A stretch of DNA of 8,884 nt, from positions 1 to 8,884 of the forward strand of contig JAGCIC010000038.1 of NCBI GenBank assembly GCA_017648805.1, read 5' to 3'. This stretch comes from Clostridia bacterium. GTDB taxonomy: Bacteria; Bacillota_A; Clostridia; Christensenellales; Aristaeellaceae. This document shows positions 1 to 7,073 of this stretch, in pieces. Under the pieces are notes generated by a model. That model was given only the letters and a program-made list of their open reading frames with translations, did no database searches and was not told the origin of the DNA. Positions within the stretch are counted from its first letter, which is position 1. Each line of letters starts with the position of its first letter. Both the position numbers and the translations under genes were made by a program.

Positions 1-30
1 ATGTATACCCTTTGAAAGGAAGGCCTACCT

Positions 31-294
31 TTGCAGGACGTACTGTACAACCTTATAATGCCCGGCGTGCTCATAGCCGTGGAACTGATACTGGTGCTGG
101 GCGTGCTGCTTATAATCGCGCTGGTGAAGCTCAACCGAGCCCGCAGGGACCTGGACGAACTGAGGCGGCGCATACAGGAGGATTTTGAGCAGAGCCAGCA
201 GGAAGCAAAAGAAGAAGCCGTAAAGCAGCGCAGGCTGCTGAGCGAAGGCCTGGCGGCGCTCAACGACACCATTTCCCGGGGACAGCTCAGATAG
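31..294 (+). CDS. Small membrane-anchored coiled-coil protein, unknown function
   Basis: I do not recognise this 87-residue protein as a named family. It has a short N-terminus, one hydrophobic membrane segment (about residues 12-33), then a basic stretch (KLNRARR, about 33-39) and a long charged helix (about 36-75, rich in E, Q, K and R) that looks like a coiled coil. By the positive-inside rule the C-terminal helix should be cytoplasmic. The start is TTG at 31, with AGGAAGG at 17-23 seven bases upstream; ATG at 58 (residue 10) would cut into the membrane segment and has no good site. A TGA at 13-15 may end an upstream gene. A weak 5-bp pairing (15-19 with 28-32) could cover the ribosome binding site and start. 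It lies 25 bp before phoH and is probably cotranscribed with it. The composition is typical of a real protein rather than a chance ORF. Confidence 0.7.
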   Translation: MQDVLYNLIMPGVLIAVELILVLGVLLIIALVKLNRARRDLDELRRRIQEDFEQSQQEAKEEAVKQRRLLSEGLAALNDTISRGQLR

Positions 295-319
295 CGCGGG
301 AACAGTTTAGGAGGAATAT

Positions 320-1300
320 TTGGAGCAGGAAGTATCGACCGTAACCAGAAGTTTCGTTGTGGAGGACGCGGGCAGCCTTATGCCCCTGTTCGGCCTTAAC
401 GACGAGAATATAGAGCTTATCAAGAAGGAACTGGGCATCAGCCTGTTCACACGGGGCGGCGAGATCACCCTTACCGGTGAGGAGGACAGCGTTTCCGCCG
501 CCATCACCACGCTGGAAAAGCTGACCCAGATAATCAAGCGGGGGGACAGCATAGACAAGACCCGCATCCTTTACGCCATAGACCTTGCCAGAGAGGGCAA
601 CGCCGAGCGCATAGAGGAGATCATGCAGGGCGTCATCGCCATAACATTCAAGGGGCGGCAGGTCAAGTGCAAGACCCTGGGCCAGAAAAAGTACGTGGAC
701 GCCATAAAGCACAACACCTGCACCTTCGGCATCGGCCCCGCGGGCACGGGCAAAACGTACCTGGCCGTGGCCATGGCGGTGGTGGCGCTCAAAAACAAGG
801 ACGCGGAAAGGATAATCCTTACCCGTCCCGCGGTGGAAGCGGGGGAGAAGCTGGGCTTCCTGCCCGGCGACCTGCAGCAGAAGGTGGACCCATATCTGCG
901 GCCCCTGTACGACGCCATAAACGAGATGCTGGGTCCGGACGCCTTTGCCCGCCTGATCGAGCGCCAGCAGATAGAGGTGGCGCCCCTGGCGTACATGCGC
1001 GGGCGCACGCTGAACGACGCGTTCATAATCCTGGACGAGGCCCAGAACACCACTTCCGAGCAGATGAAGATGTTCCTGACCCGCATGGGCACGGGAAGCA
1101 AGATGGTCATAACCGGCGACGTCACACAGATCGACCTGCCCGGCATACGCAAAAGCGGGCTGGTTGAGGCGCTGGAGGTGCTTAAGGGCGTGGACGACAT
1201 CGCCATCTGCCGCCTGACCCACAAGGACGTGGTGCGCCACGAACTGGTGCAGGCCATAGTCAAGGCCTACGAAAGACACGCGAATCTCACGGGAAGATAG
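320..1300 (+). CDS. phoH: PhoH family ATPase (PhoH/YlaK-type P-loop protein)
   Basis: This is a cytoplasmic P-loop ATPase of the PhoH family, 326 residues, the usual length. Residues 1-110 form the N-terminal KH-like part. The ATPase core follows, with Walker A GPAGTGKT (139-146), the family block RPAVEAGEKLGFLPGD (169-184), YMRGRTL (225-231), Walker B FIILDEAQNTT (235-245) and the sensor TGDVTQIDLP (265-274). All key nucleotide-binding residues are present. PhoH proteins are linked to RNA metabolism, but the exact reaction is unsettled. The start is TTG at 320 behind AGGAGG (309-314), spacing 5, which is a strong site. phoH next to a 7TM-HD phosphodiesterase gene is a conserved Firmicute arrangement, normally followed by ybeY, which is not here. 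The family assignment is secure; the role is not. Confidence 0.96.
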   Translation: MEQEVSTVTRSFVVEDAGSLMPLFGLNDENIELIKKELGISLFTRGGEITLTGEEDSVSAAITTLEKLTQIIKRGDSIDKTRILYAIDLAREGNAERIEEIMQGVIAITFKGRQVKCKTLGQKKYVDAIKHNTCTFGIGPAGTGKTYLAVAMAVVALKNKDAERIILTRPAVEAGEKLGFLPGDLQQKVDPYLRPLYDAINEMLGPDAFARLIERQQIEVAPLAYMRGRTLNDAFIILDEAQNTTSEQMKMFLTRMGTGSKMVITGDVTQIDLPGIRKSGLVEALEVLKGVDDIAICRLTHKDVVRHELVQAIVKAYERHANLTGR

Positions 1301-1331
1301 CGGTATCCATCCGTACACAGAGGAAAAAACC

Positions 1332-3365
1332 ATGACAGGAAAACGCAAAAAACAGCGCCGGGTGTTCGGCACGCGGCTGCTCGGCACGATCATAGCCCTG
1401 ACGGCGTTCGCGCTTCTGTTCGTGACGCTGTCTTACGCGGTCACGCCCCAGCGCTACGACATAAGCGTGGGCCAGCCCGCGCCCACCACCCTCAAAGCTG
1501 CCAAGGACGTGGAGGACAAACTGACCACCGACCGGCTCAGGCAGGACGCGGCAAACGCGGTAAAGAGCATTTACGTATACGACGAGACCGCCGCGGACGA
1601 GGTAAAGACCGAGCTTGCGGACAGGCTGAATTCCTACAGGACGGGGCTTATCGAAGAGGATGCCGAGGAATCGAACGGCGAAGTTTCCGGCGCGCTGGGC
1701 AAAGCGGACGCGGCGGAGACGGAGAGCCTGTTTTCCGACACGCTGGAAGGCGTGTACGCGCTTATGGGCGGCCATCTGGAGCAGTCGGGAGTGGAAGGCG
1801 CGCTTGACAGCCTCAAGACCCAGTTGACCGACAAGGGGCACGACCCCGAGCTGGCGACAGCCGTGACCGAGATCGCTTCGGAGTACATAAGACCCAATTA
1901 TTACTATGACGAGGCCGCCACCGAAGCCGCGCGTGAGGCGGAGAGGAACAAGGTCGTTCCCGTCACCCGCATCAAGGGCGAGGTGATCGTTTCCGACGGC
2001 GAGATAGTGACCCAGGCCCAGTACCAGATGCTCTCCACCCTGGGCATGATAAACGAAAGCTCCTACGACATGTGGCTGTACCTGGGCATCGCGCTGCTGA
2101 TAATCACGCTGGTATTCTCCGTGGCGCTGTACCTGTACATGTTCGAGCCGCTGATCTACGGCCGACCCAAAAAGCTGGCGATACTGGCGATAATCTCCGT
2201 GATAGTCATACTGTGCTGCGTCGCGGCCCGGGAAGTGAACGTGTACATAATGCCCGTCACACTGGGCGTGCTGCTGATCAGCCTGCTTATCAGCCGCAGA
2301 ACGGCGCTGTTCGTGAACATACCGCTGGCGATAATGGCATCAACCCTGGCGGCCAGCGGGGGCAGCCTGCTCAACATGACCACGTACACGGTGGTAATTT
2401 CCTCCCTGGTCAGCGGCACCGTGGCGCTGAGAGTGCTCAAGGTCAGGCAGAGCCGCCTGCAGGTGCTGCTTGCGGGCGTGGCTTCGGGCTTGAGCTGCGT
2501 AGTTGCCACCTTCGCCGTAAGGCTGATCTCATCCGCCGCGGTAATGGAGACGCTGTTCATCTCCCTGTATTCGGGCCTGAGCGGCGTGCTGGCGGGCCTG
2601 CTGTGCATAGCGATCACCCCCGCGTTCGAGGCCATATTCAACGCGGTGACCACCACCCGCCTGATAGAGCTGTCCAACCCCAACCATCCGTTGTTGAGGC
2701 GGCTGCTGCTCGAAGCGCCGGGCACATACCATCACTCCATAATCGTGGCCAATCTGGCGGAAGCCGCCGCGGTGGAAGTGGGCGCCAACGGCCTGCTGGC
2801 CAGGGTGGGCGCGTACTACCACGACGTGGGCAAGATAAACCGCGCCGTGTACTTTACCGAGAACCAGCTGGGGGACAATCCCCACGACCGCACCGATCCC
2901 AGGGTGTCCACCGCCATAATCACCGCCCACGTGAAGGACGGGCTGCAGCTGCTCAGGGAGTACCGCCTGCCGGAGGAGATAAGGCAGATATCGGCTTCCC
3001 ACCACGGCACCAGCCCCGTAATATTCTTCTACAACAAGAGCCTAACCGAGAACGGGGAGGCGAACATAAACGACTTCCGCTATCCCGGCCCCAAACCCCG
3101 GACCAGGGAAGAGGCGATAGTCATGCTGGCGGACACGGTGGAGGCGGCCTCCCGCTCCCTGCCCTCTCCCGACGCCGATTCGCTCAGGGCGCTGATCGAA
3201 AAACTGGTGCGCGCCAAGATCGACGACGGGCAGCTGGACGAGTGTCCCCTGAGCTTCGCGGATATAAGCAAGATAAACGCCGCCTTCGTCACGGTGCTCT
3301 CCGGCGCCTTCCACGAGAGGGTAGAGTATCCCAACGTGGAGATCCCCAAGGAGGAGCAGGCGTAA
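1332..3365 (+). CDS. pgpH: PgpH/YqfF-type 7TM-HD cyclic di-AMP phosphodiesterase
   Basis: This 677-residue protein is a membrane c-di-AMP hydrolase of the 7TM-HD family, slightly shorter than the roughly 710-residue Bacillus and Listeria members. It has a basic N-terminus and first membrane helix (about 14-36), an extracellular 7TMR-HDED domain (about 41-245), seven membrane helices (about 247-430), and a cytoplasmic HD domain (about 450-665). The metal-binding pattern is complete: H468 in GTYHHS, H497-D498 in YHDVGK, H533 in TAHVKDG, H557-H558 in ASHHG, and D601 in LADTVEAA. The enzyme is therefore expected to cleave c-di-AMP to pApA and lower the second messenger that controls osmolyte balance and wall homeostasis. 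ATG at 1332 has AGAGGA seven bases upstream. It lies 31 bp after phoH, and its TAA is immediately followed by the ATG of the next gene, so translational coupling is likely. c-di-AMP specificity is inferred from the family. Confidence 0.95.
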   Translation: MTGKRKKQRRVFGTRLLGTIIALTAFALLFVTLSYAVTPQRYDISVGQPAPTTLKAAKDVEDKLTTDRLRQDAANAVKSIYVYDETAADEVKTELADRLNSYRTGLIEEDAEESNGEVSGALGKADAAETESLFSDTLEGVYALMGGHLEQSGVEGALDSLKTQLTDKGHDPELATAVTEIASEYIRPNYYYDEAATEAAREAERNKVVPVTRIKGEVIVSDGEIVTQAQYQMLSTLGMINESSYDMWLYLGIALLIITLVFSVALYLYMFEPLIYGRPKKLAILAIISVIVILCCVAAREVNVYIMPVTLGVLLISLLISRRTALFVNIPLAIMASTLAASGGSLLNMTTYTVVISSLVSGTVALRVLKVRQSRLQVLLAGVASGLSCVVATFAVRLISSAAVMETLFISLYSGLSGVLAGLLCIAITPAFEAIFNAVTTTRLIELSNPNHPLLRRLLLEAPGTYHHSIIVANLAEAAAVEVGANGLLARVGAYYHDVGKINRAVYFTENQLGDNPHDRTDPRVSTAIITAHVKDGLQLLREYRLPEEIRQISASHHGTSPVIFFYNKSLTENGEANINDFRYPGPKPRTREEAIVMLADTVEAASRSLPSPDADSLRALIEKLVRAKIDDGQLDECPLSFADISKINAAFVTVLSGAFHERVEYPNVEIPKEEQA

Positions 3366-4415
3366 ATGAAGGTCATTTCCCTATCAAGGAGCGTGACCGA
3401 CTCCAACGACCGGGACGCAGAGCAGCTCAGGCAGGAGCTTAAAAGGCAGGGCGTCACGCTGGTGAACCTTATGTCCTCGCCCGGCAGCGGCAAGACCACG
3501 CTTTTGTCCCGTATCATAAGGGACATGGGTGACAGGGTCGTTATCGGAGTTATGGAGGCGGACATCGCTTCCGACGTGGACGCGAAAGCCATCGAAGCAT
3601 TGGGCGCGAAGAGCATCCAGGCTCACACGGGCGGCATGTGCCACATGGACGCGGGCATGACAAAAGCCGCCTTCGACGCGGCGGGGTTCGGAAGCGGCAT
3701 AGTGTTCCTGGAAAACGTGGGCAACCTGATCTGCCCCGCGGAATTCGACACGGGCGCCCACTTGAACGTGATGGTGCTGTCAGTATCCGAGGGCGACGAC
3801 AAACCCCTCAAATACCCGCTCATGTTCAAGACCAGCGACGCGCTGATAATAAGCAAACTGGACGCGATAGAATATTTCGACTTCGACGTCGAAAAGGCTA
3901 CCCGCCGCGCCCTGGCGCTCAACCCGGACCTTAAGATATTCCCCGTTTCCGCAAAGACCGGGGAAGGCATGGACGCGCTGGAAAACTGGCTGAAGGAAAA
4001 AACACAGAATAACGAGGAATATATGACACACGAAGACTGTATATCCCTGGCGACAGAGGCGCTGGAGAATTCCTATTCTCCGTATTCCCATTTCCGTGTG
4101 GGCGCATGCCTGGTGACCCCGGAAGGGGACGTGTTCACCGGCGCGAACTTCGAAAACGCGTCCTTCGGCGCCACCATCTGCGCCGAAAGGTGCGCCGTAG
4201 GCAACGCTATAGCCCACGGAAAGCGCAGTTTCAGCAAAATATACATCTCCTGCGACAGCGGCTACGCCTGGCCCTGCGGCATCTGCCGCCAGGTGCTCAA
4301 CGAGTTCAGCTTGGGAGATATGGAAGTGTGGGTGGGCTCCAAGGACAGCCCCTGGCAGATGAAGAAACTCAGCGAACTGCTGCCCAACGGCTTCGGACCC
4401 GGGATAAGCGGCTGA
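3366..4415 (+). CDS. hypB-cdd: HypB-type nickel metallochaperone GTPase fused to cytidine deaminase
   Basis: One uninterrupted 349-residue ORF joins two complete proteins. Residues 1-219 are a HypB-like SIMIBI GTPase: P-loop SSPGSGKTT (37-45), the zinc/nickel site CH at 92-93 plus C123 in the block ENVGNLICPAEFD (116-128), EGDDKPLKYP (142-151), G4 motif SKLD (163-166; the usual NKxD asparagine is serine) and G5 SAKTGEG (195-201). There is no N-terminal histidine-rich or CxxCGC nickel store. HypB loads nickel into [NiFe] hydrogenase. Residues 220-349 (130 aa) are a full tetrameric-type cytidine deaminase: FRVGA (243-247), NFENAS (261-266), CAER with C272 and catalytic E274, and PCGIC with C304 and C307 as zinc ligands. 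That half deaminates cytidine or deoxycytidine to uridine. The start follows the pgpH stop with no gap; AAGGAGG lies at 3348-3354. No hypA or hydrogenase gene is in the window. The halves may also be made separately (see the junction feature). Confidence 0.9.
   Translation: MKVISLSRSVTDSNDRDAEQLRQELKRQGVTLVNLMSSPGSGKTTLLSRIIRDMGDRVVIGVMEADIASDVDAKAIEALGAKSIQAHTGGMCHMDAGMTKAAFDAAGFGSGIVFLENVGNLICPAEFDTGAHLNVMVLSVSEGDDKPLKYPLMFKTSDALIISKLDAIEYFDFDVEKATRRALALNPDLKIFPVSAKTGEGMDALENWLKEKTQNNEEYMTHEDCISLATEALENSYSPYSHFRVGACLVTPEGDVFTGANFENASFGATICAERCAVGNAIAHGKRSFSKIYISCDSGYAWPCGICRQVLNEFSLGDMEVWVGSKDSPWQMKKLSELLPNGFGPGISG
3996..4026 (+). promoter_or_regulatory. hypB/cdd junction with internal RBS and start
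   Basis: This is the point where the HypB part meets the cytidine deaminase part. Seen directly: a run of six A (3997-4002), an RBS-like GAGGA (4014-4018), and ATG at 4023, the natural first codon of a full-length cytidine deaminase. The other two frames both stop here: TAA at 4010-4012 in the -1 frame, and TGA at 4024-4026 in the +1 frame, which overlaps the ATG as ATGA. A one-base change in the A run would therefore give a separate hypB ending just before or at the cdd start. Internal initiation at 4023 could produce free cytidine deaminase even if the fusion is real. Confidence 0.6.
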
Positions 4416-4440
4416 CGCGCTCTGCGCAGAACATTTTAGC

Positions 4441-4455
4441 CGGCAGTCATTGCCG
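4441..4455 (+). other. Short inverted repeat between cdd and thrC
   Basis: CGGCA (4441-4445) and TGCCG (4451-4455) can pair around a 5-nt loop. A second short dyad, GCGC-TCT-GCGC, lies at 4417-4427. Neither is followed by a T run, so I do not call a terminator. The 71-bp gap shows no convincing promoter, so thrC is probably reached by readthrough from upstream. The gap is too short for a T-box leader. Confidence 0.25.
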
Positions 4456-4486
4456 CGCGGACAAAACCTGTTTGGGAAGTAGATAA

Positions 4487-5962
4487 ATGGTATTTTACAG
4501 TACTCGCTCGGAAAAACTCACCGCGGATTCCGCCCGCGCCGTGCTCGCGGGCCTGGCGCCGGACGGAGGGCTGTACACGCCCCTGGATTTCGGCAGCATG
4601 CAGGTCGACATCGCCCGCCTGCTCACGCTCGAGCCCGCGGAGCTGTTTGCCGAGATCGTGGCAAAAATACTGCCCGATTTCGGAGAAAACGAAATAAAGC
4701 GCCTGGTGCCGGAGGCCTACGCGGGCAAATTCGCGACGGACGAGATCACCCCCCTTAAAAAAGTAGGGGACACGTTTGTGCTGGAACTGTTCCGGGGGCC
4801 CACTTCCGCTTTCAAGGACGTGGCGCTCAGCGTGCTGCCCCGGCTCATATCTTTGGCGCGGGAACAGCTGGGCGTGAAGGAAGAGACGGTCATCCTCACC
4901 GCCACCAGCGGAGATACGGGCAAGGCGGCGCTGGAAGGCTTCCGCGACGTTCCCGGCACACGGATAATCGTGTTCTATCCGGAAGGCGGAGTCAGCGACA
5001 TTCAGCACATGCAGATGGCGACCCAGCGGGGCGAAAACGTGCGAGTGTGCGCCGTGAAGGGCAACTTTGACGACGCCCAGACGGGCGTAAAGCTGATCTA
5101 CGCGGACGACGAAAAAGCGCACTGGGCGAAGAGCTCGGGCGTGCGGCTGTCCAGCGCGAACTCCATCAACATCGGCAGGCTAGCGCCTCAGGCGGCGTAT
5201 TATTTCAAGGCTTACTGCGATCTGGTGCGGGCAGGTGAGATCAAAAACGGCGAAAAGATAAACTTCGCGGTGCCCACCGGAAACTTCGGCAATATCCTGG
5301 CGGGAGAATTCGCACGCCGCATGGGTCTGCCCGTGGGCAGGCTGATCTGTGCTTCCAACGCCAACAACGTGCTGACGGACTTCATACTTACGGGCGTGTA
5401 TGACAGGCGGCGGCCTTTCTTCCGCACCGCCTCGCCGTCCATGGACATACTGGTGTCCAGCAACCTGGAGCGCTACCTGCTGCTTGCGGGCGGCAGTTTC
5501 GGGCTGGTGGCTGCGCTGATGGGCGAACTCAGGGAAAAGGGCGTATACCGCGCGCCTCAAAGCCTTACCGACGAGATGAAACGGCATTTCGACGCGGGCT
5601 GGGCGGACGACACTCGGGCCCTGGAAACGATAGGCAGGGTCTGGAGGGAACACGGATATCTGCTGGATCCCCACACCGCTGTCGCCTGGAAGGTCAATGA
5701 GGACGTTAAGGCGCGCAACGGCGATGACACCAAAACCGTGGTGCTCTCCACCGCCTCGCCCTACAAGTTCGGCTTCGACGTGCTTTCGGCCGTGTCCGGC
5801 GGGCAGGCGAACACGGGATTCGAAGCCATGGACAGGCTCAGCGAGTTTACGGGCGTGCCCGTTCCCGGGAACCTGGCCGAACTCAGGAATATGACCCCGC
5901 GGTTCAGCGACTGCGTGGAAAAGACACAGATGCTTGCATATGTAAAGGAGGCTCTCAGATGA
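4487..5962 (+). CDS. thrC: Threonine synthase (PLP-dependent)
   Basis: This enzyme converts O-phosphohomoserine to threonine and phosphate, the last step of threonine synthesis, in the cytoplasm. At 491 residues it fits the long ThrC class. The N-terminal YSTR and GLAPDGGLY (23-30) are typical of that class. The PLP lysine is K110 in RGPTSAFKD (103-111). The phosphate-binding and cofactor loops follow: TATSGDTGKAA (138-148), SANSINIGRL (223-232) and PTGNFGN (263-269). The start ATG at 4487 has only a modest GGGAAG (4474-4479) upstream, weaker than its neighbours. It overlaps thrB by four bases (ATGA), so the two are translationally coupled. No homoserine dehydrogenase gene is in the window, and no attenuator or T-box was seen in front. 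Confidence 0.96.
   Translation: MVFYSTRSEKLTADSARAVLAGLAPDGGLYTPLDFGSMQVDIARLLTLEPAELFAEIVAKILPDFGENEIKRLVPEAYAGKFATDEITPLKKVGDTFVLELFRGPTSAFKDVALSVLPRLISLAREQLGVKEETVILTATSGDTGKAALEGFRDVPGTRIIVFYPEGGVSDIQHMQMATQRGENVRVCAVKGNFDDAQTGVKLIYADDEKAHWAKSSGVRLSSANSINIGRLAPQAAYYFKAYCDLVRAGEIKNGEKINFAVPTGNFGNILAGEFARRMGLPVGRLICASNANNVLTDFILTGVYDRRRPFFRTASPSMDILVSSNLERYLLLAGGSFGLVAALMGELREKGVYRAPQSLTDEMKRHFDAGWADDTRALETIGRVWREHGYLLDPHTAVAWKVNEDVKARNGDDTKTVVLSTASPYKFGFDVLSAVSGGQANTGFEAMDRLSEFTGVPVPGNLAELRNMTPRFSDCVEKTQMLAYVKEALR
5944..5951 (+). promoter_or_regulatory. thrB ribosome binding site inside thrC
   Basis: AAAGGAGG lies seven bases before the thrB ATG at 5959, within the last codons of thrC. 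It fixes the thrB start and supports coupled translation across the ATGA overlap. Confidence 0.85.
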
Positions 5963-6858
5963 GTAAAATACACGTACGCGTTCCCGCGACCACTTCCAAC
6001 CTGGGCCCCGGGTTCGACTGCCTGGGCTGCGCGCTGTCGATGTACGCGGACTTCACCTGCGAGCTTACCGACGGCGGGATCGAGATCACGGGCTGCGACC
6101 CGAAATACCAAAACGAGGATAACCTGTTCGTGGTGGCATACCGCAGGATGGAAGACCGGCTGGGGATCCCCCACGCGGGACTGCGCCTGCACATAGACAC
6201 CAATGTGCCTGTGAGCCGCGGCCTGGGTTCCAGTGCCACGCTGCTGGTGGCTGGGGCTTACGCCTGCAACGAGCTTAACGGCGAGCGCCTGGACAAGCAG
6301 GCGGTGGTGGAGATAGCCACCGGCATAGAGGGCCATCCCGACAACGTGGCCTCCTGCTGCTTCGGGGGCATGAACACCTCCATGATCAAATACGGGCTGC
6401 CCATCACCGCGCAGGTGCCCGTGAGCAGCGTTATCGGCTTTATCGCCCTGATACCGGACTACGAGGTATCCACCCGTGAGGCGAGAGCGGTGCTGCCGGA
6501 CAGCTACACCCGCTCAGACGCGGTGTTCAATCTTTCCCGCCTGGGCGTGCTGCTGCGGGCGTTCGAGACGGGCGACCTGATGCTGATAGGACAGGCCATG
6601 GACGACCGCATCCACCAGTCCTTCCGCCGCCCCCTGATACACGATTATGACATGGTGCACCGCATCTGCCGCGACGCCGGCGCTTCCGCTTTCTGCATCA
6701 GCGGTTCAGGCTCCACCTGTCTGGCGGTGGTGGACGTGTACAGGAAGGATTTGATCGCCGCGCAGATACGCGAGGCCCTGGCGGAGTCTTCCAAAGAGCA
6801 CTGGCGCATAGAGGCGCTGACGGTGGACCGTATCGGCGCCCGCGTAGCGCCGCTGTAA
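5959..6858 (+). CDS. thrB: Homoserine kinase (GHMP family)
   Basis: This enzyme phosphorylates L-homoserine with ATP to make the substrate of ThrC. It has 299 residues, the usual length. GHMP motifs are in order: the N-terminal RVPATTSNLGPGFDCLG (7-23), the ATP-binding glycine-rich loop PVSRGLGSSA (84-93), EGHPDNVA (124-131), and the C-terminal motif SAFCISGSGST (243-253), where many ThrB proteins have SGAGPT. The opening block and the pairing with thrC separate it from mevalonate-pathway GHMP kinases. The ATG at 5959 is set by AAAGGAGG and overlaps the thrC TGA. It is the last gene of the rightward run and is followed by a terminator-like hairpin. Confidence 0.96.
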   Translation: MSKIHVRVPATTSNLGPGFDCLGCALSMYADFTCELTDGGIEITGCDPKYQNEDNLFVVAYRRMEDRLGIPHAGLRLHIDTNVPVSRGLGSSATLLVAGAYACNELNGERLDKQAVVEIATGIEGHPDNVASCCFGGMNTSMIKYGLPITAQVPVSSVIGFIALIPDYEVSTREARAVLPDSYTRSDAVFNLSRLGVLLRAFETGDLMLIGQAMDDRIHQSFRRPLIHDYDMVHRICRDAGASAFCISGSGSTCLAVVDVYRKDLIAAQIREALAESSKEHWRIEALTVDRIGARVAPL

Positions 6859-6882
6859 CGCTGCCGTACCGTGTGACGGATC

Positions 6883-6910
6883 AAGGCCGGTCTTTTTGAG
6901 GCCGGCTTTT
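6883..6910 (+). terminator. Terminator after thrB
   Basis: AAGGCCGG (6883-6890) pairs with CCGGCTTT (6902-6909) with one G-U pair. The stem can extend by T-G and C-G pairs, leaving a 7-nt loop. The 3' arm runs into TTTT (6907-6910). It lies 25 bp after the thrB stop. The T run is short, so efficiency is uncertain. Confidence 0.65.
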
Positions 6911-6932
6911 CGTATACTCAAAATCAGGCACG

Positions 6933-6959
6933 CCGCGGCAAAACGCGGAGCTGTTCCGC
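6933..6959 (+). other. Overlapping short hairpins, intergenic
   Basis: CCGCG (6933-6937) can pair with CGCGG (6944-6948), while GCGGA (6945-6949) can pair with TCCGC (6955-6959). The two 5-bp stems share bases and exclude each other. They lie upstream of the 7015 promoter, so they would be transcribed only by readthrough from thrB. There is no T run. Otherwise I see no gene between 6911 and 7014. Confidence 0.2.
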
Positions 6960-7014
6960 TTCGCAAAAGCAACAGGCCGCCTTCTGTAAATATTTCATAA
7001 GTGTTGCAATTTAT

Positions 7015-7043
7015 TTGACATACCGTAATAATTGGTGTATAAT
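7015..7043 (+). promoter_or_regulatory. Consensus sigma-A promoter
   Basis: TTGACA (7015-7020) and TATAAT (7038-7043) are both perfect consensus hexamers with the ideal 17-nt spacer, and the DNA around them is AT-rich. Transcription should begin near 7050, giving a leader of about 25 bases with AGGAG at 7062-7066. This predicts strong expression of the small gene at 7074. Confidence 0.92.
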
Positions 7044-7073
7044 AGACCCAATCAAGTTTTCAGGAGCGGCAAA

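Noticed and set aside
1..15. Tail of an upstream gene ending at TGA 13-15
   Set aside because: It is plausible by position, but four codons cannot be identified or confirmed as coding.
287..1393. Long minus-strand ORF opposite phoH (368 codons)
   Set aside because: It is antisense to a clear PhoH gene, has a low-complexity composition rich in H, V, G and L typical of mirrored GC-rich codons, and has no RBS.
2072..3442. 456-codon plus-strand ORF in another frame of pgpH
   Set aside because: It is very rich in R, G, P and H with no domain motifs, while the overlapping frame encodes a complete 7TM-HD protein.
3996..4002. Programmed -1 ribosomal frameshift heptamer at the hypB-cdd junction
   Set aside because: The A run is not in phase as X XXY YYZ in the reading frame, and no downstream stimulatory structure was seen; simple slippage on the A run remains possible.
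4416..4486. T-box or attenuator in front of thrC
   Set aside because: The gap is too short and has no T-box sequence or terminator; only short dyads are present.
4436..5122. Minus-strand ORF spanning the cdd-thrC gap and the start of thrC
   Set aside because: It is mostly antisense to thrC and has no recognisable motif or start site; the gap alone is only 71 bases.
5761..6336. Minus-strand ORF across the thrC/thrB overlap
   Set aside because: It is antisense to two well-defined enzymes and has no supporting signals.
7032..7073. Upstream TTG start extending the small membrane protein by 14 residues
   Set aside because: It overlaps the -10 box and lies before the predicted transcription start, so it cannot be translated from that transcript.
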